The position numbers and the translations under genes were made by a program. Of a DNA stretch of 64,000 bases, positions 1 through 7,830 are shown one piece after another. Location: contig NZ_MBSO01000009.1 in NCBI RefSeq assembly GCF_001695835.1, forward strand, positions 62,001-126,000, written 5' to 3'. Origin of the DNA: Ensifer sp. LC11 (GTDB lineage: Bacteria > Pseudomonadota > Alphaproteobacteria > Rhizobiales > Rhizobiaceae). The notes beneath the pieces are model-generated. The model did not search any database and was not told where the DNA came from. It worked only from the letters and a program-made list of their open reading frames with translations. Each line of letters opens with the position of its first letter. Position 1 is the stretch's first letter.

Positions 1-73
1 AGTTCGCAGCGGATTGCCCGCAGTTTCAGGCTTTTAAGTCGCGGCCCGCCGGGGCGACAAGCCTTTGTTCCAC

Positions 74-877
74 CTACCAGATGCGGCGCGTCAGGCCGTT
101 CCACAGCCAGGTCCAGATCGGCGGGTGGTACCATTGCCGTGACGGGCCTGCGACATCGACCGGGCGCAGATTTCCGGCAAGCGCATCCTCAATTGCAGCG
201 ACCACAATTTCGGTGGAGGCGGCGGTCTGCAGCAGCGGATAGGTGTGCATCGTGTCGTTTCGGGCGGGCTTCTGCCGCGATTGATAGAGCACGCCGCCGG
301 TGTCGACGCCGGCATCGACCAGATGCACGGTCGCGCCGAAGTTTTCCGCGCCACCATTGACCCGCGCCCAGTAGCCGCCCATCAGGCCGCGATAGGCCGG
401 GTTGATGCCCGCATGAAAATTGAGAACCGGGCAGGAGATGGCGGTCAAAGTCCCGGCCTTCAGCATACGGCAGCTAATGAGGAAGACGACATCGGGTTCC
501 AGCGCGTGGATTTGCGCGATGGCCTCTGCATCGTTGATCGACGAGACCGATGTGAGCGGGATCAACGGTTCGGGTGTTCCCGAGACCTTGTAGGTGGCGA
601 GGATTTCTTCTGCGCGGTTCCGGGTAAAACGCTTGCCGAAGCGCGAGGCGATCATGGTGGCAAGCTGGCCGAGTGCCGTCAGCCAGCCGAGCTTGCGCGC
701 GCGGCGGCGCAGAAAAAGCCCCTTCGCTTCCGGCTGCTCCTTGATGACGGTGATATCGGCAAACCGCGCCGCGAGCGCGTTGATCATGATCCACGGGTTT
801 TCGCCGCCGGCGGTGACCACGACGATGCGGCCGGGGCGCTTGCCGGCGGCTTGATTCGGACTGGCGATGTCGGTCAT
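74..877 (-). CDS. Formyltransferase-fold family protein
   Basis: A protein of about 267 residues related to the N-terminal domain of methionyl-tRNA/GAR formyltransferases. The diagnostic stretch is in the second half: FHAGINPAYRG followed by GGYWA and then GATVHLVDAGVDTGGVLYQ, matching the formyl-folate binding and catalytic loop region (Asn-x-His and the distal Asp). It lacks the C-terminal tRNA-binding domain, so it is not Fmt; a sugar-amine or small-molecule formyltransferase, or an uncharacterised hydrolase-like member, is more likely. An upstream in-frame ATG at 904 exists, but the ATG at 877 (MTDIASPN) fits the family better. A small membrane-protein gene lies 45 bp upstream on the same strand and may be co-transcribed. 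Substrate unknown. Confidence 0.7.
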   Translation of the reverse strand: MTDIASPNQAAGKRPGRIVVVTAGGENPWIMINALAARFADITVIKEQPEAKGLFLRRRARKLGWLTALGQLATMIASRFGKRFTRNRAEEILATYKVSGTPEPLIPLTSVSSINDAEAIAQIHALEPDVVFLISCRMLKAGTLTAISCPVLNFHAGINPAYRGLMGGYWARVNGGAENFGATVHLVDAGVDTGGVLYQSRQKPARNDTMHTYPLLQTAASTEIVVAAIEDALAGNLRPVDVAGPSRQWYHPPIWTWLWNGLTRRIW

Positions 878-922
878 GGCGGCCCCGCGCGTGAACAGGG
901 CCAAGATATGCAGGCTCGTCTG

Positions 923-1105
923 TTACCGGCGGCTTAACTGGTTCCAGTACCATTCGGCCACACCGCCGCCGAGCACGACGAGAGCAACGGATTCGACCAG
1001 CTTCACATCATCGGAGAGGCCGCAGACCGCACCGATCAACAGCGCCAGGAGCAGGCCGGCAGCGCAGCCGATGGCGTAGGGCAGGTATTCGAGGACTTTC
1101 ACCAA
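923..1105 (-). CDS. Small membrane protein, function unknown
   Basis: A 60-residue protein with two hydrophobic stretches (about residues 10-28 and 38-48) around a short acidic loop (SDDVKLVES), ending WYWNQLSRR. It is directly upstream of the formyltransferase-fold gene on the same strand, so the two could form an operon. I do not recognise a family. Its composition (clean transmembrane pattern, charged termini) is unlike a random reading frame in this high-GC sequence, which is the main support for calling it real. Confidence 0.5.
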   Translation of the reverse strand: MVKVLEYLPYAIGCAAGLLLALLIGAVCGLSDDVKLVESVALVVLGGGVAEWYWNQLSRR

Positions 1106-1277
1106 ATGCCTCCCGTTCCCTCTCAGCTTCGGCCGTTTGCAAAGCGAGATGAAACGCAGCGTAGCGCAGAACGCAGCTTTAGGAAGGGCTTATTTTTGTT
1201 GCCGTCGCGAGAGCGCAGGGGGCGCTCTTCAGCCCTACCTTGGGCGAGGCTGCGCCGGATCCTCGCGGACGTGGTTG

Positions 1278-1475
1278 CCCCTCTCCTCGGGTTTAACCCG
1301 AGGACTAACCCTCTCCCCGCAGGCGGGAAGAGGGGACGCGGACAGCCTGCAGCGTCGCTATGTGGCGCTGTTTCGATAGGGGATTCGATGCCTCTCTTGT
1401 TAGGCGAGCGAGCGCCACTGGGTTCCTTCTCCCCGTCAGAATGGGGAGAAGGTGGCCGGCAGGCCGGATGAGGGG
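1278..1475. repeat. Two-armed intergenic palindromic repeat (family A, copy 1)
   Basis: The left arm begins CCCCTCTCCTCGGGTTTAAC and continues into CCGAGGACTAACCCTCTCC; the right arm carries CCTTCTCCCCG...GGGGAGAAGG and ends GGATGAGGGG. Each arm is itself a hairpin. The same pair of arms occurs at 22007-22218 and, in the opposite order, at 51430-51625; a single arm is at 13227-13278. This looks like a non-autonomous dispersed element (RIME-like/MITE-like). It fills most of the 395-bp gap between neighbouring genes, in which I see no coding sequence. Confidence 0.85.
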
Positions 1476-1500
1476 CATTCTTCAGGCGCGTCTGAAAACC

Positions 1501-2274
1501 TCAAGACGCGGCGGTGATGCGCCTGTGGATGCCGTCGAGACTTTCCCTGAACTGCTCGAAGGTCCCGTGCTCCGTCAGTTCGCGCAGCACCTGTTCGTTG
1601 ATGCCGCCGCGCGTTGCGTAGTCCTCTGCCAGATGCGCGAAGCTTAAATCCGGTGTTGTCTCCGGTGCCTGACCCAATGCCGCAAACAGCGAGGCCACAT
1701 AATCGCGCCCCTTGGCGTCATCCACGCCGTGATCCTTTAGCCAGCTATGGATCGTTTCGAGATACTTGAAATAGCTGGCATAGGTGGCGGTCGCGACGCT
1801 CAGCGCATCGAACTCGCTTTCGCTCGCGACCTCGATCGCCTGGCCAAGCCGGCCGAAGAAGGCCGCAACGTCCGGATCAGGCGGGAAGAGGATCGTCGGC
1901 CCCTGGCGAATCGCGATCATCGGCATCGGCAGCGCCTTGGTGACGCGCTTGACCGGGCCGACCATTTCGGCGATCTCGTCACGGGAGAAGGTCGCGATCA
2001 GGCTGACGACATGATGATCGGGGCGGAAGCGCAAAGTGGGCAGCACCTCGCGGGCGATCTGCGGCCGGACGCCGAGCATGATCGTGTCACAGGCGTCGAG
2101 CACCGCCTGATTGTCGGCGGCAACGTGAACATCGGCAAAGCGGGCGGCAAGACTTGCAGCGATCTCTTCGTTGCGGGGTGAGAGGATGACGGAGGTGGTG
2201 TCGCACTCAAGCGTCTTGAGACCGGTGACGATCGCCGAGGAGAGCGCGCCGGTGCCGATGAAGCCGAGTTTCAT
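1501..2274 (-). CDS. Pyrroline-5-carboxylate reductase-like NAD(P)-binding oxidoreductase
   Basis: A 257-residue protein opening with a Rossmann nucleotide-binding motif (MKLGFIGTGALSSAIVTGL) as in ProC. A central ALPMPMIAIRQGPTILFPP segment matches the ProC region that follows the second beta-alpha unit, and a C-terminal TRGGINEQVLRELTEHG resembles the ProC dimerisation-helix motif. ProC reduces 1-pyrroline-5-carboxylate to proline with NAD(P)H. Divergence from housekeeping ProC in the C-terminal half suggests a paralogue that may act on another cyclic imine or related substrate. The gene stands alone on the minus strand. Confidence 0.7.
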   Translation of the reverse strand: MKLGFIGTGALSSAIVTGLKTLECDTTSVILSPRNEEIAASLAARFADVHVAADNQAVLDACDTIMLGVRPQIAREVLPTLRFRPDHHVVSLIATFSRDEIAEMVGPVKRVTKALPMPMIAIRQGPTILFPPDPDVAAFFGRLGQAIEVASESEFDALSVATATYASYFKYLETIHSWLKDHGVDDAKGRDYVASLFAALGQAPETTPDLSFAHLAEDYATRGGINEQVLRELTEHGTFEQFRESLDGIHRRITAAS

Positions 2275-2637
2275 GAGATGTCCTGTAGCAGCGGTTTAGG
2301 GTTGGCGAACAATAGTCGCAGATGCTGGAAGGGCAAGACGCTGCAAGGGCAAGACGCAGCAAGGACGTGTGGCTGAAAGTGCGAGTGGCTGCGATTTGGA
2401 TCCCCACAATCAGCGAGGCAAATCCCGGTCACGAGGGGAGGTGATTGTCGGCGCTACCTTGGCTGCGGCATTTTTTCTCGGGATACAGGCGCGGCAATCG
2501 GCATAATTTTATGCCCCACGGCCCGCCGGCGCATTTATGTATTTCGTCCGCGCTCTGCCTGTTGCGGGTTGTATGCTTTATGTATTGGCAAGTGTTATCC
2601 CGCCGTTTATCGCGCTGACATATCTCGCTTTCAATTG
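2275..2637. other. Intergenic region without a supported gene
   Basis: This stretch separates the divergent P5C-reductase-like and LysE genes. It is AT-richer than its surroundings from about 2490 on and contains the repeated words TTATGTATT and TTTATGTATTGG near 2535 and 2578. No reading frame here has convincing protein character. It probably holds promoters for both neighbours. Confidence 0.5.
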
Positions 2638-2658
2638 TGATCAAATTCAGCTTGATCA
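2638..2658. promoter_or_regulatory. Inverted repeat, probable operator of the LysE gene
   Basis: TGATCAA, a 7-bp spacer, then TTGATCA: a perfect 7+7 inverted repeat 73 bp upstream of the LysE start codon. Its size suits a dimeric regulator such as an Lrp/AsnC or GntR protein. No regulator gene is adjacent, so the cognate protein is unknown. Confidence 0.5.
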
Positions 2659-2730
2659 TGGCAGCCTCTATTGCTGTATCTTATGCGCGCATATAGGGTT
2701 TGTTCCGATTTCACTTCGCCGGTGTTTGCC

Positions 2731-3345
2731 ATGTCGCTCGCTGTCTTCTTTGCCTACATGCTTGCGCTGTTCCTGGCGGCGGTCACGCCGGGGCCAGCCA
2801 TGTTCGCGGTCATTTCCACCAGCATCAGCCGCGGCGTCGGTCCGGCGCTGGCTTGTGGCCTCGGTATCGCGCTCAGCGACATGGTGCTGGTGAGCGTCGC
2901 GCTCGCCGGTCTGACGGTCATCGCCCAGACGTTCGGCTGGCTGTTCCTTGCCATCAAATATGCCGGCGCTGCCTATCTGATCTTCCTCGGGTATCGGATG
3001 TGGCGCGCGGCTGCGACGGTTGCGGCCGAGGCGACGTCGGGTGAGCGCGGGTGGATCCGCTCGCTGGCGCTTGGCGCTGCCATCGGCTTCGGCAATCCCA
3101 AGGCGATCCTCTTTCACGCCAGCCTGATGCCGCTGATTCTCGACCTCGACAGCCTCGATCAGTTCGGGATCGCGACGGTTCTTGCCGTCGTTTTCGCGGT
3201 CAACATCGTGACGATGGGTGGCTACGCGCTCTTGTCCGCGGCATCGTCGCGCTGGTTTCGCACCACCCGGGCAATGCGGGCGCTGAACCGGGTCGCCGGC
3301 AGCACCATGATCGCGACGGGCGTCGTGATTGCAGCGCGCAGCTAG
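2731..3345 (+). CDS. LysE/RhtB family amino-acid exporter
   Basis: A 204-residue inner-membrane protein with the family's usual length and about six hydrophobic segments. The N-terminal signature is AVTPGPAMFAVISTSISRG, the conserved TPGP loop of LysE/RhtB translocators, and GFGNPKAILFHASLM is the second conserved block (NPK motif). The family exports amino acids such as lysine, homoserine or threonine; the substrate cannot be read from sequence. An in-frame ATG exists at 2671, but the ATG at 2731 (MSLAVFFAYM) starts right at the first membrane helix and fits the family. The gene is convergent with the DUF1638 gene, leaving 19 bp between stops. Confidence 0.9.
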   Translation: MSLAVFFAYMLALFLAAVTPGPAMFAVISTSISRGVGPALACGLGIALSDMVLVSVALAGLTVIAQTFGWLFLAIKYAGAAYLIFLGYRMWRAAATVAAEATSGERGWIRSLALGAAIGFGNPKAILFHASLMPLILDLDSLDQFGIATVLAVVFAVNIVTMGGYALLSAASSRWFRTTRAMRALNRVAGSTMIATGVVIAARS

Positions 3346-3364
3346 GCCTGCGGCCACCGCTCCA

Positions 3365-3985
3365 TCACGCTCTCAGCAACGATGTCGCCAGGTCGCCATA
3401 GCCGGTGAAGCGGTACTCGTATTCGAGCCCGAGTGTTTCTGCCGCTTTCTTCGCCTTCTCCTGCAGCGCCTCGTCCTCCTGCTGCGAAAGATAGACGAGC
3501 TTGCGGTAGTGGCCGAAATACATGTCCCTCAGCTCCGGATGCCGATCAAGCCCAAGCGGTTCGATGACGAAGGCTTCGAACTGGCGGGCGAGGAAGTCGG
3601 TGAGGAAAAAGGCGGTGATGTCGTCGTCCCAGCGACGGGCGAAATCGGCGTTGCCGGCAAAGAAGGAATAACAGTGCGGGCCGGGGATGCGCTCGACCTT
3701 TTCCTCCTCGCAGAGGCGATCGAGATGGCCGCCAGTGCCGCAATCGGCATAGGCGACGAAGATGCGCTCAAAGCCTTGCGCCCGCGCCTTGGCGATCGCC
3801 TCGCGCACGCCGGGCGTGATCTTGTCCGGCGTGTTGTGCCAGATGGCGGGAAGACAGTTGAGGTCGACATGTGCGAGGCCGTTCGCCTCGCAGACCGCCA
3901 GGATTTCCCGCGCGATGGCGCCGCAGCCGATCACGTGAACTTTTTTCGGTTGTGCACGTTCTATTGCCGGCGATATTTTTTCCAT
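3365..3985 (-). CDS. DUF1638 family protein of the corrinoid methyltransferase module
   Basis: A 206-residue cytoplasmic protein with the DUF1638 hallmarks: an N-terminal VHVIGCGAIAREI, a central YADCGTGGHLD and a Cys/His-containing PGPHCYSFFAG. The family has no established biochemical role but is repeatedly encoded next to MttB-type methyltransferases and their corrinoid proteins, as here (corrinoid-protein gene 300 bp upstream on the same strand, a lipoprotein gene inserted between on the other strand). Conserved Cys and His residues suggest metal, cofactor or thiol chemistry, possibly handling the methyl group or the corrinoid; that is inference. Family assignment is firmer than any function. 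Confidence 0.75.
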   Translation of the reverse strand: MEKISPAIERAQPKKVHVIGCGAIAREILAVCEANGLAHVDLNCLPAIWHNTPDKITPGVREAIAKARAQGFERIFVAYADCGTGGHLDRLCEEEKVERIPGPHCYSFFAGNADFARRWDDDITAFFLTDFLARQFEAFVIEPLGLDRHPELRDMYFGHYRKLVYLSQQEDEALQEKAKKAAETLGLEYEYRFTGYGDLATSLLRA

Positions 3986-4024
3986 CTTGATTCCATGTGG
4001 CTATCAGCGGGAAGGAACCTGCAC

Positions 4025-4183
4025 ATGACCGTAAAGACCCTTGCAATCGTCGGCGCCGTTCTCGTCGCGCTTTCGACGCTCAGCGCCTGCGGTAACACCA
4101 TCCGCGGCATCGGTCGGGACACCGCAAGTGCGGTCAACGCCACACAGGACGCCGGTCGCAGCGTGGCGAAAGCCGCCAACTAA
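4025..4183 (+). CDS. Entericidin-like small lipoprotein
   Basis: A 52-residue protein with a Sec/lipoprotein signal peptide (MTVKTLAIVGAVLVALSTLS), a lipobox ending LSAC before GNT, and a short mature part NTIRGIGRDTASAVNATQDAGRSVAKAAN. This is the size and pattern of entericidin A/B family lipoproteins (GxGxD and a helical tail). A GGAAGGAAC ribosome site precedes the ATG. A strong terminator follows at 4228-4262. Entericidins are cell-envelope lipoproteins of poorly defined function; mature protein would sit in the periplasm, lipid-anchored. Confidence 0.85.
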   Translation: MTVKTLAIVGAVLVALSTLSACGNTIRGIGRDTASAVNATQDAGRSVAKAAN

Positions 4184-4227
4184 GCGCGCCGACCCGGAAG
4201 GCGCTTGTCCGCATGTCATAAATAAGA

Positions 4228-4262
4228 AAGCCGGCCGCGGATTTCACCCACGCGGCCGGCTT
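4228..4262. terminator. Bidirectional Rho-independent terminator
   Basis: A 12-bp GC-rich stem (GCCGGCCGCG paired with CGCGGCCGGC, extended by two A-T pairs) around an 11-nt loop, followed by TTCTTTC on the plus strand and with an A-rich flank on the other side. It lies between the convergent lipoprotein and corrinoid-protein genes and probably ends both transcripts. Confidence 0.85.
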
Positions 4263-4285
4263 CTTTCATTCGGAACGCCCGAAGC

Positions 4286-4981
4286 TCAGCCAGCCAGACG
4301 GTTGTGCTTGCGCTTCATGAAGTCCTTGGCGGTTTCGACGGCGATCGCCGCGTCGCGGCAATAGGCGTCGGCACCGACGGCCTTGCCGAATTCCTCGTTG
4401 AGCGGCGCGCCGCCGACGAGAACGACGTAATCGTCGCGCAGGCCCTTTTCCTTCAGCGTGTCGATAACGACCTTCATGTAAGGCATGGTCGTCGTCAGCA
4501 GCGCCGACATGCCGAGAATGTCCGGCTGCTCGCGCTCGATGGCTTCGAGATAGTTCTCGACCGGGTTGTTGATGCCGAGGTCGACGACGTCGAAGCCCGC
4601 ACCTTCCATCATCATGCCGACGAGGTTCTTGCCGATGTCGTGAATGTCGCCCTTGACGGTGCCGATCACCATCTTGCCGAGCTTCGGCGCGCCGGTTTCG
4701 GCGAGAAGCGGGCGCAGGATCGTCATGCCGGCCTTCATGGCGTTGGCCGACAGCAGCACTTCCGGCACGAACAGGATGCCGTCGCGGAAGTCGATGCCGA
4801 CGATGCGCATGCCTTCGACCAGCGCCTGGGTCAGCACGTCGTAGGGCGTCCAGCCGCGCTTGAGCAGGATGTTGGTCCCGTCCTCGATTTCCTCCTTCAG
4901 GCCGTCATAGAGGTCGTCATGCATCTGCTGCACAAGTTCCTCGTCGGAAAGGTCCTCGAGAATGATTTCATCGTCTGCCAT
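4286..4981 (-). CDS. Methyltransferase cognate corrinoid protein (MtbC/MttC type)
   Basis: A 231-residue protein carrying a methylcobamide between a substrate methyltransferase and an acceptor methyltransferase. Residues about 10-95 are the helical cap domain; the cobalamin-binding domain follows, with the DxHxxG motif at residues 112-117 (His114 the expected lower ligand to cobalt), the SALLTTTM strand-loop and VLVGGAPLN. Length and order match monomethyl-/dimethyl-/trimethylamine corrinoid proteins. Upstream in-frame starts would add residues of no family character, so the ATG at 4981 is preferred. It is transcribed away from the MttB gene across a 335-bp promoter region and towards the DUF1638 gene. 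Confidence 0.93.
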   Translation of the reverse strand: MADDEIILEDLSDEELVQQMHDDLYDGLKEEIEDGTNILLKRGWTPYDVLTQALVEGMRIVGIDFRDGILFVPEVLLSANAMKAGMTILRPLLAETGAPKLGKMVIGTVKGDIHDIGKNLVGMMMEGAGFDVVDLGINNPVENYLEAIEREQPDILGMSALLTTTMPYMKVVIDTLKEKGLRDDYVVLVGGAPLNEEFGKAVGADAYCRDAAIAVETAKDFMKRKHNRLAG

Positions 4982-5316
4982 ATTGGGGTTCCTCGGTTCC
5001 TGGCACGGTGGCGCGAAAATTTGGCACGCGTCCACCAATCCATAACGGTGGACAGCTAAAAATCTGTTTTCGAAAGCGACGTCGCATATGACAAAAAGCG
5101 ACGGACAGGCAGCTTCTTGCGATGCCTGCATATTCTTAACAAAAACAATATATTCGCGCCATGCGGTTTTTGGCGCTGTCTGGTCGCTTCTCGGTAGTGT
5201 TCGAGTTGCGCCACTCCTTGGCGCATTGAGACCCGTACCGGCTTTGATGCTTGGTAGCATTAGGACAAATTGATGCTTGAAGGCGCAAGAAGTGATGCGC
5301 GGGAGAGGAAAAGCGA
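4982..5316. promoter_or_regulatory. Divergent promoter region, corrinoid protein and MttB-type genes
   Basis: This non-coding stretch contains AT-rich blocks (AACAAAAACAATATATTCG near 5138-5157) suited to promoter elements and no supported gene. No riboswitch signature is visible. Shared control of the two divergent genes is expected but the regulator cannot be named. Confidence 0.5.
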
Positions 5317-6891
5317 ATGAGCGACGTGACAGATCAGGGCGCGGGTGAAGGCGGCGGCCGCCGCGCGCGTGGCGAGGGACGGGGCGCGGCAGCACGGCGT
5401 GCATCGCGCACCGGCGGCGGTCCGGGGCCGTCTCTGCCCTATATCCAGCGCAAGATTCGCGAGTACGAGGTGCTCGACGAGGAAGGCTTGCAGCTCATCG
5501 AGCGCAATGCCGACACGATCCTTGAAGAGATCGGCATCGAATTCCGCGACGACGCCGAGGCGCTCGAACTGTGGAAGCAGGCCGGCGCCGACGTGCGCGG
5601 CCAGCGCGTGCATTTCCCCAAGGGGCTTTGCCGCGAGCTCCTGAAGACGGCTCCATCAGAGTTTACCTGGCATGCCCGCAATCCGGAGCGCAGCGCCCAG
5701 GTCGGCGGCAAGGCGACGATCTTCGCCCCGGTCTATGGCCCGCCCTTCGTGCGTGATCTCGAAGGCAACCGCCGCTATGCGACGATCGAGGATTTCCGCA
5801 ATTTCGTGAAGCTTGCCTATATGGCGCCGTCGATGCATTCGTCCGGCGGCACGGTCTGCGAGCCGGTCGACATCCCGGTCAACAAGCGTCACCTGGATAT
5901 GGTCTACAGCCATATCAAATATTCCGACAAACCCTTCATGGGCTCGGTGACGGCGCCGGAACGCGCCGAAGACACGATCGCGATGGCGAAGATCGTCTTC
6001 GGCGACGAGTTCGTCGAAAACAATTGCGTCACGCTCAACCTCATCAACGCTAACTCGCCGATGGTCTTCGACGAGACCATGGTGGGGGCGCTCAAGGTCT
6101 ATGCCCGCCACAACCAGGCCTGCGTGCTTTCGCCGTTCATCCTCTCCGGCGCCATGAGCCCGGTGACGGTTGCCGGCACCTTGACGCAGATTCTGGCCGA
6201 AGTGCTCGCCGGCGCCTCGTTCACCCAGCTCATCCGCAAGGGTGCGCCGGTTCTGTTCGGCACCTTTGCCGCCTCGATCTCGATGCAGTCGGGTGCGCCA
6301 ACCTTCGGCACGCCGGAGCCGTCGCTGGTTTCCTACGGTGCAGCGCAGCTGGCGCGCCGCCTCAAGCTGCCGTTCCGTACCGGCGGCTCGCTCTGCGGCT
6401 CCAAGGTTCCGGACGCACAGGCAGCACACGAATCGGCCAGCACGCTCAACATGACGCTGCTTGCCGGCACCAATTTCGTGCTGCATGCGGCCGGCTGGCT
6501 CGAAGGCGGTCTCGTGTCTTCCTACGAGAAGTTCATGATCGACCAGGATCAGCTCGGCATGATGCAGAAGATGGCCGAGGGTATCGATCTCTCTGAAAAC
6601 GCCCAGGCGCTGGACGCGATCCGCGAAGTCGGCCCCGGCAGCCACTATCTCGGCTGCGCCCACACCCAGGCCAACTTCCAGACCGCCTTCTACCGTTCGC
6701 CGCTCGCCGACAACAATTCCTATGAACAGTGGGAAGTGGAAGGCGAAAAGCGCATCGAGCAGCGCGCCAATGCACTCTGCCGCAGCTGGCTGGAGCACTA
6801 CGAGGCGCCTTACCTCGATCCTGAGATCGACGAAAAGCTCAAGGCCTATATCGCGAGCCGCAAGGACTCGATGCCGGACGCTTTCACCTGA
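5317..6891 (+). CDS. mttB: MttB-superfamily (non-pyrrolysine) quaternary-amine methyltransferase
   Basis: A 524-residue protein of the trimethylamine methyltransferase (MttB) family, transferring a methyl group from an amine to the corrinoid protein encoded divergently. From about residue 45 (LPYIQRKIREYEVL) the family TIM-barrel runs through conserved blocks such as HARNPER, FAPVYGPPFVRDL, GTVCEPVDIP, GSVTAPERAEDTI and GSHYLGCAHTQANF. There is no in-frame UAG, so it is a non-pyrrolysine member; characterised ones use glycine betaine, proline betaine, carnitine or gamma-butyrobetaine. Which applies here is unknown. Unusual: a Gly/Arg/Ala-rich N-terminal extension of about 40 residues. The same frame stays open for 36 codons after the TGA. 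Confidence 0.92.
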   Translation: MSDVTDQGAGEGGGRRARGEGRGAAARRASRTGGGPGPSLPYIQRKIREYEVLDEEGLQLIERNADTILEEIGIEFRDDAEALELWKQAGADVRGQRVHFPKGLCRELLKTAPSEFTWHARNPERSAQVGGKATIFAPVYGPPFVRDLEGNRRYATIEDFRNFVKLAYMAPSMHSSGGTVCEPVDIPVNKRHLDMVYSHIKYSDKPFMGSVTAPERAEDTIAMAKIVFGDEFVENNCVTLNLINANSPMVFDETMVGALKVYARHNQACVLSPFILSGAMSPVTVAGTLTQILAEVLAGASFTQLIRKGAPVLFGTFAASISMQSGAPTFGTPEPSLVSYGAAQLARRLKLPFRTGGSLCGSKVPDAQAAHESASTLNMTLLAGTNFVLHAAGWLEGGLVSSYEKFMIDQDQLGMMQKMAEGIDLSENAQALDAIREVGPGSHYLGCAHTQANFQTAFYRSPLADNNSYEQWEVEGEKRIEQRANALCRSWLEHYEAPYLDPEIDEKLKAYIASRKDSMPDAFT

Positions 6892-6998
6892 AAGGGTCCC
6901 GAGCGAGCCAGGGAGCAAGGCGGCGCGGCGCAGGTGGCCGACATGATCCAGAAAGAGGTCTGGCGCCCGCATTACGAACACCAGGGGCCGAAACCGAA

Positions 6999-7700
6999 AT
7001 GACGGCGCCTTCCGCGGAAGCGGACAAGACCATTGAAACCATCCGTGCGGCGCTTGCGCCGCACGGACTTTTTTTGCGCGGAACGGTGAATTTCGAAACC
7101 GGGGAGGCAGTACCTCTGCTTGCCGACAGCCGGCCGGCCGCAAGCGTGGTGCTGATCGGCAATATCGGCGGCTCGCTCTGGCAGCCCTTCAGCGCCTGGC
7201 GGGACCTGCCCGACCGCGGCGGATCCGATCCGCTGGACACCTGGTCGAAGGCCGTGATCCAGCCGATCGCCGACGAGTGCGGCGCCACCGCATACTTTCC
7301 CTCAGACCCGCCCTGGCAGCCGTTCCAGCGATGGGCGATGCAGGCCGAGGGCCTGAAGACTTCTCCTCTCGGCATCCTCATCCATCCGCGCCACGGGCTC
7401 TGGCACGGCTATCGCGGGGCGTTCGCCTTTGACAGACGGCTTCCGGAAACGGGGGAGCGCGTGGGCAAACACCCTTGCGACGCCTGTGCCGCCAAGCCCT
7501 GCCTTGCTGCCTGTCCGGCCAATGCGCTCGCCGCCGAACGCTTCGATATCGGGCTCTGTCGCGACCATCTCGTCAGCGATGCGGGCAGGTCGGGATGCCT
7601 GTCGGCCGGTTGTCTCTCGCGTGAAGCCTGTCCCGTCGCAAGCGAGCATCGCTACCCGAAGGAGCAGTTGCGTTTCCACATGGCGGCGCTTCAGATTTAG
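6999..7700 (+). CDS. Fe-S protein linked to the methyltransferase module
   Basis: A 233-residue cytoplasmic protein. Its N-terminal two-thirds resemble QueG/reductive-dehalogenase-like and related ferredoxin-type proteins; the C-terminal third holds two Cys clusters, CDACAAKPCLAACP (Cx2Cx4Cx3CP, 4Fe-4S type) and a second set around GCLSAGCLSREACPV. It begins 107 bp after the MttB stop, and its ATG overlaps the TGA that closes a short same-frame extension of that gene. Corrinoid methyltransferase systems need an Fe-S activator to re-reduce inactive Co(II) (RamA, RACo); this is the obvious candidate, though it is not a clear homologue of either. Function is inferred from cluster and context. 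Confidence 0.7.
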   Translation: MTAPSAEADKTIETIRAALAPHGLFLRGTVNFETGEAVPLLADSRPAASVVLIGNIGGSLWQPFSAWRDLPDRGGSDPLDTWSKAVIQPIADECGATAYFPSDPPWQPFQRWAMQAEGLKTSPLGILIHPRHGLWHGYRGAFAFDRRLPETGERVGKHPCDACAAKPCLAACPANALAAERFDIGLCRDHLVSDAGRSGCLSAGCLSREACPVASEHRYPKEQLRFHMAALQI

Positions 7701-7830
7701 CGCCTGCACCCGACGTCCCGCTGGCAAAGTTGGTGGAAATCTCCAAAATGACTAAAATTGGAGATGTCGTGGAAAGGTAATATTATCAAATTTATACCGA
7801 TTTGGACGGCGTGGCGTTGGAGTCCATCGT

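Noticed and set aside
4982-5404. Extended N-terminus for the corrinoid protein from upstream in-frame starts
   Set aside because: The extra residues have no family character and cross the divergent promoter region.
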